Assembly: GCF_037975245.1 (NCBI RefSeq)
Contig: NC_092565.1
Coordinates: forward strand, 23,023,499 to 23,083,498
DNA from: Apostichopus japonicus
Taxonomy: Eukaryota; Echinodermata; Holothuroidea; Aspidochirotida; Stichopodidae
Reading direction: 5' to 3'
DNA: 60,000 bases
Positions 35,251 to 45,740 of this stretch are shown in pieces. Numbering within the stretch: position 1 is the first letter of the stretch; each line of letters opens with the position of its first letter. The position numbers were made by a program, and so were the translations under genes. The notes under the pieces are model-generated. The model saw only the letters and a program-made list of their open reading frames with translations, made no database searches and was not told the origin of the DNA.

Positions 35251-37940
35251 GTTTGTCTAATTAGCGTTATACATATGTACTTGGATAATACAATGTAAGT
35301 ACAATATATTAGATACAGTACATGCTTATGAGGTCATAAAATTTGACCTCATAATATTCATGATTGTATTTGTGTTTAAACTGTGTTACTAAATAGACTT
35401 TGTCAGCATGATGACTGATTCCTGGTACTTACTTTATATGTTGCCGCATTAGTCAATAGTTAATCCTCTTCATTTTGGTGTGCCCAAGTTCATGAATATT
35501 AACCTGTGTTGGGCATCGGAACCACTAAACCTTTTCGTTTAGATACATGTATAACTATGGGAGGGATGGAATTTTAAATTTCAAGTTTTGAACAGATCTA
35601 GAACCATAAATTTTGTCCAAGATTAAAACTCCAATACCAAAAGAACTTCAAGGATATTACTGGAAGTCATCTTCAAATATTTATCACAAAGTAGCTAAGT
35701 GTAAAAATATGTTTACTACATGAATAACAGGGAACTATTGAATGATCTGGGTAAACTTTACTTTTATCACAGCTTATGCTGAAGCTGCTTAGACTATGAA
35801 AGAAGGTCAAATTTAAGTAAACTTCAAATTATACCAGGCAATTTTCCAAACTTTGGGATATTCCCAGGACAGCACATAAATCCAGGGACATTTTTAATCA
35901 AGCTAAAGTACATACAATCCCTGGACTGTCCCCGGAAATTGGGGACGTCTGGTCACCTTATTTGAGTTGTTGGCACGTAATAACTTGCAAAATTGTGTCC
36001 ACTTTAGCCTTAATTGTTCATGTGTGAGAACACAAGGAGGATCAAGCTCCGAAAGGGATACGTAGTGTGGAAGCTCGCGTACATAGGATCAGACCATGGG
36101 ATCATGATCTCCATTTTGGGAGGGATCCTCTATTCGCAAGGGAGATCAAAGATTGTAGTGTAAATGTACGGGGGATTGAAAAACTAGAGATTCCTATAGG
36201 CCAACATGAGTCTAATGATGGGCACACTGAAGTACTACTATAAAAAACTACTGCAAGCAACAGTGCAAAACCCTTATTAGGAATTGTGACCTTTTTCATC
36301 ATTGCATAATGCTCTCTCCTTCGTTGTTGATCCACCTTGCATTCTCAAATGTGGACGCGTTTGGGATCATCTTTGTCACCTCTCAGGGGAAAAGCAGGAT
36401 CCTGATCGTACCTGTGTTCTCAAATGTGAGCAAGGACTTGGAGAGACCATGCCAAGTAGATTTTAGACTGTTTGTTTCGGGGTTAAAAATCCTCTTCTTC
36501 CGATATCAACCCCCCCCCCCCCTTCTTGGGATCAAGATTTTTATCCCATGAGATTCAAACCTACAATATAGATATTAGTAATCTTACCCAGATGTCTATG
36601 GTAGTTGGTATATGACCCTTTGCACCTCGGATTAATTGGTATTCCACAGATGTTGTACAAAGAGCATGAATGACCCGCAGTACAGTACAGTAGTATGTGA
36701 GCCTTGAGTGTACAATACCACAATACATAGCTGCATGACATGTAGAATGTTATCTATTGTCAATAGAATTGAAGCATCAAGTGTTTGGAGTACTTTGTGG
36801 TTCATAGTGCTTCCAGTATTCTGTGGGTTGTAGAATACCGTACATGCTACCATACATTATAATGATGCACTTACGTATATCCCCAAGTGCTTTGTTGTTG
36901 TAGAATGTATTGATGTATGGTAGCTTAAAAAGATGGGATATCACAACAACTTTCTTTAATTCCAATTCCAATGACTAACATCAAGTCAGTAAGAAGAGAG
37001 TAAGTAGCAGAGTAGGACCAAATCCAGAAGCAGGAATCCTTGTGTGCTAATGCTATTACCCATCTTGTAGGCTAGGTGGATTGGAGTGCATATATTACAG
37101 AGACGGACCGTATCGTTATTCTTATTCGTACATATATACAAACCAGTCGAGTTTTGTAGTTTTCATATATCGACTGCTAGCTGTGGATTTGTCGTCTGAT
37201 TGTCCCTATGTGAAGGTTGTTATACTCTCTGCGGCCACACAATGTTAAGATATATGCTATTGATGAGGAAGATTATGATGTTGTATCAATTGGTATAGTA
37301 GTCCTGAGCTCTTGGAGTGCTTACCAATTGCCACGTACCATTGCTAAATTGAGCTATTAAAGTTTGATGTGTCATATATACAAACATTCAGAATTTGTTT
37401 GTGGTTTTTCAAGTTGATTAATATATTGACATATATTCATAATAGTTTGTAATAGACCACCGCTACTGAGAATTGACTACCAACTACTGTACTTATACTG
37501 AAATGTTTACATTAAATGTACTTTACCCTAGAATAATTTACAAACAACACTCCTTGTTGCTTTGGCATACTTAACAAGTGACAGTTTGATTCTCCTTGAT
37601 TCGTGCATGCATGTCAAACGAGATTTGGACTGCGCATGCAGCAAGTGAACAGAAAAAACTAATAGTAAATTCTCTGAAAGGATTTAGAATTAAGACATGT
37701 ATATAAGTTCAAAGGTAGGCCTATTTAACTGTACTGTTATATTACAATTTACTTTAAGCTATCATTCTTTTCATAGAGCGAAATAATCACATCAATTGAA
37801 GTGTAATGTAGGACAGTCTAGGGAAGTTTTGTTCAGTTTCCGAGATTGACATTGCCCTGTTTTAAATGATAGTGTATCTGAGATAGTGAGAGCTTTGTAG
37901 ATTTAGTTGACCAAACCTGCCTGTTTTGCTGGGTGTGGTA
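35251..37940. other. Intergenic, nothing recognised
   Basis: No gene recognised. It contains a C-run at 36509-36522 and a stretch around 36030-36450 in which GGGATC/GATCC words recur, possibly an old repeat. Short open frames occur in most frames and are judged to be chance. Confidence 0.5.
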
Positions 37941-38240
37941 TAGTGCTGTGTAGAATACAGTAGTCTAGTGTAATGCAGTGCACTATAGTGCAATGTAAAA
38001 TAGTGCAGTGCAGTGTAAAATAGTGCACTATAGTGCAGTACGGTGTAAAATAGTGTAGTGCAGTGTAAAACAGTGTAGTGCACTGCACTATAGTGCAGTG
38101 TAAAACAGTGTAGTGCACTATAGTGTAGTGTAGTGTAAAATAGTGCAGTGCAGTGCACAATAGTGCAGTGTAAAATAGTGTAGTGCAGTGCACTATAGTG
38201 CAGTGTAAAATAGTGCAGTGTAAAATAGTATAGTGAAGTA
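37941..38240 (+). repeat. TAGTGCAGTG / TGTAAAATAGTGCAGTG low-order repeat
   Basis: About 300 bases built from AGTGCAGTG, CACTATAGTGCAGTG and TGTAAAATAGTG words in irregular order. CACTATAGTG is a perfect 10-base palindrome that recurs several times, so single strands could fold. Open frames on the minus strand (Leu-His-Tyr-Ser repeats) are artefacts. Confidence 0.88.
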
Positions 38241-38781
38241 TACAGTCTTTCAGTATCTGATATCTTTAATTATCAGTGTAAAAATACCCTATTTAGTGTG
38301 TCCTACAATGAAAAGTGAAGCATAAATCCAATATGCAATAGAGCTCAGTTTCATATATTCAATTAATCAATGAATGGATTATAACACCAAAAATGTGATA
38401 AATTATGCAACTCTTTGTTGTGAATTTCTCCTTAGGCAGCCCGCGGGTTCGGGTTGTAAAATTTATTGCTTACATTTTTAAAAAAATAATTCTTACAGTA
38501 AAAGGAGGTATATTACTTCCTGCCTTGCTTCAACTACCCACGGCCACCCCCCTTCCCCCTCTCGGAAGTGTTCAATGGGCTGTGGTTGGCACCATGGGTC
38601 CGTACAGTTCATTACCGTATATATAATTTTAAATGACAGTATTTGTTATTCCAAGTGAACCAAGTTTTTCATAATTATACCAGCATCATTCAACTATATG
38701 AAGATAATCCAGATGGTTTAATTTTTTTAACTGCAGCTCTGTAATTGTCATGAAAACGGGTTACTATGTTTATGTTTATGC

Positions 38782-38789
38782 CTTAGTTA
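38782..38789. repeat. Left target-site duplication CTTAGTTA
   Basis: Identical to 39080-39087 and flanks the 290-bp MITE. Confidence 0.85.
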
Positions 38790-39079
38790 CAGGCGCGTAG
38801 CCAAGGGGGGGGCGAAGGGGGCGGCCGCCCCCCCTTGAGCATATTTTTTACAAAATTTTTAAAGGTTTTTATGATATCGCTAGTATTTTCAAAAGAGAAA
38901 ATGCTAAGATGCAACTTACAAGGCATGGGAAGTGCCATTTCCGGCGATCTGGGAGGCATTTACAGCCAAAATTTTCTTGTACGCTTTGCGCCAACCATGG
39001 TGGCGCTACGCTTAGATAGTTTGCAATGCGGTATCTACAGTTTCGCCCCTCCCTTGGCAAATTCCTGGCTACGCGCCTG
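38790..39079. mobile_element. hAT-type MITE, 290 bp, with perfect 8-bp target duplication
   Basis: The left end is CAGGCGCGTAGCCA, and the reverse complement of the right end begins with the same 14 bases. Identical 8-bp repeats CTTAGTTA lie at 38782-38789 and 39080-39087. Short TIRs plus an 8-bp duplication define a non-autonomous hAT element. The perfect duplication suggests fairly recent insertion. The G-run and GGCGGCCGCC block near the left end and an internal 87-codon open frame are not taken as functional. Confidence 0.88.
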
Positions 39080-39087
39080 CTTAGTTA
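39080..39087. repeat. Right target-site duplication CTTAGTTA
   Basis: Identical to 38782-38789. Confidence 0.85.
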
Positions 39088-39261
39088 TCATTAGGTAATA
39101 TAAACAGAGAAAACAGAGAAAGGGTTTTCACTGTGAAAGAGGGTCTACACAGCTAATGTGTACCTGGGTGAATGCAAGAGTAAAGGAGAGTAGAACAAAT
39201 GCTTGCATTTTATGGGTAATTATTATTTTCACTTAAATATTTATTCAAAAAGAGAAAAATA

Positions 39262-39363
39262 CTGAGCTTCCCAGCCCTTAGGTGGTACAGTGCTGGGCTT
39301 GTAACCCAGAGGTCACTGCATGTTCTAACTTGTAACCCAGAGGTCACTGCATGTTCTAGCCAT
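39262..39363 (+). repeat. tRNA-Thr-like SINE fragment or tRNA pseudogene with 31-bp internal duplication
   Basis: CTGGG-CTTGTAA-CCCAG (about 39293-39309) forms a perfect five-pair anticodon arm with a TGT (Thr) anticodon. It is preceded by a D-arm/A-box-like AGCCCTTAGGTGGTA and followed by an AGAGGTC variable region and a decayed B box (CATGTTCTA). The segment from CTTGTAACCC to TGTTCTA is then repeated once with a 31-base period (from 39298 and 39329). The acceptor stem is not intact, so this is not a working tRNA gene. Confidence 0.6.
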
Positions 39364-42030
39364 AAATTTCTTTACCCTTTTTTTCATTGTCTCAAAATTT
39401 ACCAGTCAGTTTCCCATTATTTATTTTCTTATATTTGAAATATTTTTGAACGTATAATTTATATTTATGAAACGGAAAATATTAGACAGATTTGAAGGGG
39501 GGGGGGGTGGTAGGGGTGGGAGGGGATGAAACAACATCAAAAGTTTGATCAGCATCATGAAACAAATTTTGGAATTTAAATTTGAAGATATGCCAGAAGT
39601 TTCCAGTTGATGGATAATTATTTCACTCAAGTATTTACTCACCATATAAGTTAATGTGTGCGATGTGGTATATCAGAAATGTTAAATGGAAATAAGACAA
39701 CACACCAGACAAGAATCCACTGCATGCGGGGTTTCGTCCTCTTTGGCGAAAGTATGAATTGAACCTTTGACCCAGCATCGCAGAAGTCAGTCCATTCTAT
39801 TCATCCAAGTTCTTTTCCTGGGTGTGAGTCCTATTTTTGAATTAATAAGCCAAAGATGCCTTTCTCAATAGGTGTTTTTCCAAATGTTGGCCTTTGTTTT
39901 ACCCGGTGCAAATCTTTTTTCCCTGTTTTCCATCAGGGCAACTTTCGGTGTTCACCACGTACTGTAGTCATTGTCACAGTATTCCTGATATTTCGGCCAG
40001 TTTGGTGTATCCGTTTAAATTGTGATAGGTTGTTTATTTTTTTCTCCCCTTAATTAATTAGATGCGGTATATGTAGGCAGATGAACTTTAAATTCAGCTT
40101 GAAAGTAAATATTGTTGTTCTTGGCCATCTTGAAATCTGCCGTTAGATTACTGCAATACTAATTAAAGTCAAGGTTAATTGATTGGCAACCGGGTCTAGG
40201 TAAACATGTCGTTAGTCTTCTCCTTACTTTTATCTTGATTAATTATCACAAATTTGGTTTGGGAATTGTAATCATAAGTATAGACAAACTCTCTCTGTGA
40301 AGGAAACATAAACATTTAACACGGTTCTTGCCATGGTGGATGATTAAATTACTGCCTTAATTACTATGATATATATGTATATATGTATACGGAACCTGTA
40401 CTAATACAGAGTGTGCAGTATGTAAAGAAACTCAGAAACGGTGTTCATCAGCTTCTATCCTTGCAGCGAGGTTGCATTTGAATTTGCGTCATGATGTCGT
40501 CGTAACAGCTTTAAGGGTTTTTATCTTTCGTAAATAGGACAGAACGTACGTTGTTTTCAGTGGGGATTTCACAGTGATACTAGTATGATTACTAACACAG
40601 TGTGAATTAGGGGCAAAAATATACAAGAGCATGAAGAGGATTAATGCGGTCATTGTTGTACGGACAGACACAGATGAATAACATTGGTCTCTGTGACTTT
40701 TATTTACAAGTTTTGGTGGTTGTTGGGACAGTGTGAGAAGGTGGAGTCAGGTTGGGGGGGAGGGGGTTAAGAGCTTGTCTGCCATTTGTCTTTCCTAATG
40801 TACATAATTGTTTTCCACAGATTACTCACTCTTGTGACAGCCTATAGTTTATCATTCTTTGTGGAACTACAAGTGACAGTAAATTTGAGAAGATTGTCCT
40901 AAAAATTCAAAAAGGAGTCCAGTTTGAAGAAATGTCATGTCCACGTTACAAGTGGCTCTAAAATTATTCAATAAAGAATTATGCACAGCATACTTCCAGC
41001 CCTCATATGATATGCCTCATTTTTTACTTACCGTATCTTCCAAGAAAGCTGAATTATTTTGTAAGATAATATCCGATGTATATACTGGTTGAATCTGCCA
41101 GTCACAGAAGTATTGAGTTATTATTATTTATTTTTTTGATAGTAGATGCATATATCAGCTATTTGAGATGCCTAAGTTATATAAAGGATTATTTAGTATA
41201 TCATTAGCATAATCAGGGAAGCACTAGCTTTTGTGATAATGTGATTCCATTTAAATATAGGCAGGCCCATAGGCAAGAATTCTGAGTTGGAGGGGCACAA
41301 TTAATTTCAGGAGGGCACCAACACTCAAAAACATTAAAGTTTTTGTATGTATGATAGTGGCATAGCTAGGGGGTGGGGCTTGGGCACGTTACTCTGCTCA
41401 GAGGGGAAAGGTTCCCCCCTGTGCTCGACCTGGCTACATCCTGAACGTAGGTCACTGCAACTGAGAAATGAGAAGAACACAAGGTCACATGATATACCAA
41501 GAGAAAATATTAGTTTCTTGTCCTGACCGAGATTGATATGATAATTGTACAGTACAGTTGTTTGGCACTACAGTATTGTGTTCTTCACCAGTCTGTGCTG
41601 CACACTGAGCAGTAAGTAGCTCCCTGCTATTAGAATAAAGCATGTGGTCTCTAAGGAGGCAGCTTAAAGATCTATACACAAAGACCTAGCCTAGTACGAT
41701 GTATAAATGGTTACCTGTAGGTCTCATGGTTTCTTAATCATCTCATTGAAGGATTGAACAAAATGAAAGTAAAAGGTGTTAGTCGGCTTGAAATTATCTA
41801 AACCTTTGTAAAGTTTTGTCTATAAATATTATGCATATATATTCCAAATACTTTTATCTGGGTCAATCAAATGCTTTACCTCGACCCCAAAGTTAGTGTA
41901 CCTTTTAGTGTACATATACTTAATTATTGTTTAAATCATTATACACAGACCTGATTTAATCTTTGTTCAATTGTGGTTCAAAGTATGGGTGGTACAGCAT
42001 TCTATGCATGCAAGTTATTATGCAGACACA
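39364..42030. other. Intergenic, mostly unassigned
   Basis: No gene recognised. G-runs lie at about 39497-39507 and 40754-40766. Diverged mobile-element fragments lie at 41265-41450 (listed separately). TATATATGTATATATG is present near 40370-40387. Confidence 0.5.
41265..41450. mobile_element. Diverged MITE-like fragments related to the GTAGCCAGG family
   Basis: AGTGGCATAGCTAGGG at about 41355 and the inverted CCTGGCTACATCC at about 41428 resemble decayed versions of the terminal repeat seen in the 38790-39079 MITE. Just upstream, GGCCCATAGGCAAGAATTC with a GGAGGGGCAC block looks like another old repeat. Without alignments the boundaries are approximate. Confidence 0.35.
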
Positions 42031-42039
42031 ATTACATGG

Positions 42040-42440
42040 TAATTACGCATAGTTTTCTGCAACGGTGGAGTAGGAACGTACATTCCACCAGGATCATATA
42101 GCAGCAAGCTCGTTGCAGTTTCTCACCACAGCCTGTTGAGCAGCTTTTGATTAGATTTTTCTCTCGGTGCTGTGTGCAGAGACGTTCAACGTCACACCCA
42201 TTATACATCGATAACATCTCGCGGTTAGCTTAGTAGTCAACTGCTTGCATGCCGGCCGGCCGGCGTTTTACAAGATCTAACTTGCACACGCTAACTCTCA
42301 GCCGGCAATCTTGGAGAATTGTCACAAACTTGCCGACAACGTGCACTCGATACAGCATATTGAATTAACCTCGTCACCGTCATGCGGTGGATTTTCATTT
42401 CTCTCAGCTAGCGCTTGCTTTGATACGTAAGTCTTCCACT
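42040..42440 (+). promoter_or_regulatory. CpG-rich island: candidate RHOBTB promoter and noncoding first exon
   Basis: CpG is frequent here (for example GCCGGCCGGCCGGCG at 42252-42266 and several ACGTC/CGTCA words) while nearly absent in surrounding DNA. CREB-like TGACGT/ACGTCA words occur around 42183-42196. A donor-like ATAC followed by GTAAGT at about 42424-42432 could end a noncoding exon spliced to the acceptor at 45522-45523. The gene and strand assignment is inference. Confidence 0.35.
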
Positions 42441-43801
42441 GTCGTCATTTTAGCACGCTACAAAGTTGCCGTTGACCAAAAAACAACGAGCCGTGGAAAT
42501 TCTGTTGCGATTTGTGTGATTGGCACTAAAACAGTCACCGTCAGTTGAGATGTGGAATTAAACCTGATCCGTTTAATATCCGATTGATTTTGCTACGGGA
42601 ATTTATTTGCTGCTTTTTTAATCGGCCTGATTGTGCTGAGAGATGTTTAGGATATGCAGGTGCTGTATATTAAAGTTGTGGTGTATATTTGAATTATAAG
42701 TGTTGTATAGCTCTAACTTGTTTTCCTATAAAATCTCAAACTAGTTTTAATCTATTTCTTACAAATAAACATTGGAAGCTACCAGCATTGTAGGCATTGT
42801 AGGATGTTTATTAATGGTATTTTACCCTTCACCTCCTAAACAGTCTTTGTGTTTTAATTAATTAGTATTTTGATTAAACATGGAATTATTTGTTTGTTTG
42901 CAGGCTACATCTCTGACAAGTTTAATCTTAGACGTATATATAGTAGATTAAATGCAGAACTAGTGTGTGTTTGTGTATGGTTGCTTAATAGTGTGTGATT
43001 TAATGGTATTGGTTGATGTATACTGTATAGTCTTACTGTCATCTGTGTATGGCTCACATGGAGAGATGTATAGATCTGTGGCAAAATTATTGTCATTTTA
43101 TTGTCAATTTCTTGATTCTGTCAATTTCTATATCCTGTATAGTTTCATCTTATCTTATCGAAGTAAGATTGTAAATATCCAAGCCTGGTATTAAAGTATG
43201 GCGATATTTAGCGGAAATTTGTGTGTTCTTACGTGCATACTTACAGGTACAGTACATTGTTTGCACTAATTGTATGTATTATATCAGAAATTCAGTGAAT
43301 GAGGAAAGGAGGCCAGATGGCACACAGCAAGGAAGAGAGATGAAAAAGTGTTGAACCTGTTCAAATGTTTGAATTTATACAGTAGCATAAATTTTACCAA
43401 CAGAAACTGAAATTTAACATTTGACAAATCTCTCACTCCTCCCACACCCCCCCCCCTCAAAAACCACCCCAAGCCACTTTTATTAAGTGCCTGCCGTTCA
43501 CGTATACATGTGTAAACTTCGTCTGCATCTACTTATAGGTCAACAAGATCAAGTGATCTATACACCTCACTTAACATTTTTGAGAACATCAGATTTGGCA
43601 GTAATACACTGAAACTTTTCTTTTGAAATTCATTAACTGTTATCACATGAGTGGCTTTGACATTTTCCTGACAGAAAGTATTACATTTTCTAAAAGGATA
43701 TATAAAGTGGTTCAATGCAAAATTAAACTAACTTTTTTTTTTTGTATTCACGAGGATTATTAAAACAGTTACTAAAGATAATATTGTTGTTTGTGACAAA
43801 C

Positions 43802-43944
43802 ATGTCTGAATTTGTAATTAACGATCCCGCAGAAATAACATCGGTGGGCGAAAGAAATTTGTCGTCTAATTTCCTTTCCAAACCTACGGATCGAGGCGGC
43901 AATCGATCCAGATCAAGCCGTGACTTGTCACTGTTATATCGGGA
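43802..43944 (+). CDS. Candidate coding exon (47 codons) upstream of RHOBTB; strand uncertain
   Basis: ATG at 43802 opens a plus frame reading MSEFVINDPAEITSVGERN and ending in a Ser/Arg-rich stretch, to a donor-like GGGA followed by GTATGT. The segment has high CpG and balanced codons, unlike its flanks. The minus strand is also open across it (43959-43723) and equally protein-like. If spliced to the RHOBTB exon at 45524, the frame would stop two codons later, making it an upstream ORF rather than an N-terminal extension. Confidence 0.3.
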
Positions 43945-45523
43945 GTATGTTAATTTCATATCATGAAAGGAGAATGAATATATATATAGAACAGCCTATA
44001 GTGCTTGAAATGAACACTGTGTTGCATCATAGCTCTTAAAAATGCATTGAGCAGTGTCTGAATTAAGCCCAGGGGACACTTTTGACGTTTGGAGGACTTC
44101 TTAAAGTCCTTCCTACCACTCGTGGTTATTTTCAATAACCAACGGGAAGATCAGAGGACTTGCGGTAATCAATGCTCAGTTGTAAAAAAAAAAAAAACGA
44201 CTGAATTTAAAGAGCTTAGAGAACCAGCGGAGACTAAATTCTACTGAAAAGTATATATGATGTGGTGATACCACTGTGGGTATGGTGTATAAAATCACAT
44301 ATGGTCAAAAGCCAGGAGGTATTTTTGTAATGGATTAATCGATAAGGTGGATATCAAAAACTTTAAAAAGGAGGAGAGTTTTCTTCAATCTTGTTAATTA
44401 CATTTAAGACCCAAAGTAAAAATCTCTTAGAGATTCTAGCTGGACTCACATTTGTTTCAGCAGTAAAGCAATGAAATGTGTGGACAACAGAGCATAAGAA
44501 CGTTTCAATGAAGTTGAATGGAACCAGAACTGTCAAGTTACAGGAATTGTGTTGGTTGGCTTGGATTTATACGTATCAACAATTTCAAAACAATGTGACC
44601 GAAATCAATGCAGAAAGCTTTTTGAAATAAATGAAATTGAACACAATCTCAGTAACTGAAGTTGAAATATATCAGATTACATGACTTTTACATGCTAATT
44701 AGTGGTATATGATTTAACTATGTTAAAGAACCAATTATATATAAACAGTTGAGCATCCCAGGGATCCCAGCTCATTATTACAGACTCTAATGCGTACACA
44801 GTTCTGGAGTTCTGGATATCCCTCTCAATTTCGGCCTCAAGTTTACATTAGACCGCCACCCGCTCATTATTAAAATTAGCATTTATGTAAACTTTATGTT
44901 TGACCGGGGATCAGCAATGACCTATAACTTTGTTGTCCTTTACTTGTGCCATAGTTTGATACAATAGAAGTAGGCATTGGTAGCAGCACTCAGTGCAAAT
45001 CACACGGCTTAATATGGTTGATAGACTTTTCTTCTAGTAAGTAGCAACTGCATGGGGTCTGATACCATGGGTGTAGTGTACACGCATGGGATTCCAAATT
45101 AATTTAATGCTGCACACACCCAGCCTGGGTTCTGATATATCTTCTCCCCCACCCAACCCCCTCATATGGAAAAGATTGGTTATTTCTTCCTCCTTCCAAT
45201 GTTATAAAATGCTTAAATTGTTTAAAGGCACTGTGTAAATGATAGCTTTAGATGTTGGACTTTCTTGTTGTGATTTTATGTAGAAGCAGGTGAATTATCT
45301 AGAAACGGGTGAATCATTGAATAGTATTGATCAGGTTTCAAATGCCATATTGTTTCTAAACAAGAAAAAGCAGGTTTAGTATTCATCTGTTCTTAGTGTA
45401 GAAGAGGGTGCCATGGCAAATTTGGCAAGAAATTTGGGTTGAGAAACTTGTTTTCTTTTATTTTTGGAGTGTCCTCTAAGATTCTGGAATTATCAAAGAT
45501 ATTTCTTTTGTCTTCATCTGCAG
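43945..45523. other. Probable RHOBTB 5' intron or upstream DNA
   Basis: No coding sequence recognised. Around 44085-44165 there are short hairpins (for example GTGGTTAT...ATAACCAAC, and AGGACTT repeats in both orientations). Confidence 0.45.
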
Positions 45524-45740
45524 GCCATGACTCCGTGATTTAACAAAAACAGATGTAGCAATGGACCACGACATTCCACATCAGGAATTGGTGAAGTGTG
45601 TGGTTGTCGGTGACAGTTCCACTGGCAAGACGAGATTAATTGTTGCTAGGGCAACCAATCAAGCTACACCAAGATCCCAGCTCTTCCAGACTCACGTTCC
45701 TTCTGTCTGGGCTATAGATCAGTATCGATGTTGCCAAGAG
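45524..45740 (+). CDS. RHOBTB: RHOBTB exon with start codon (coding from 45561)
   Basis: The acceptor TTGTCTTCATCTGCAG ends at 45523; coding runs 45561-45740 (60 codons) to the donor CAAGAG followed by GTAAGT. The short 5' UTR part contains a three-codon upstream ORF (ATG ACT CCG TGA at 45527) and an in-frame TGA ahead of the main ATG. It encodes the P-loop and switch I. Confidence 0.9.

Noticed and set aside
37862-38193. His/Tyr/Leu-repeat ORFs on the minus strand
   Set aside because: They are encoded by the TAGTGCAGTG low-complexity repeat.
38835-39098. 87-codon plus ORF as a gene
   Set aside because: It lies inside the 290-bp hAT MITE and is not expected to be coding.
39293-39327. Functional tRNA-Thr gene
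   Set aside because: Only the anticodon arm is intact; the acceptor stem and T-arm are decayed and part is duplicated.
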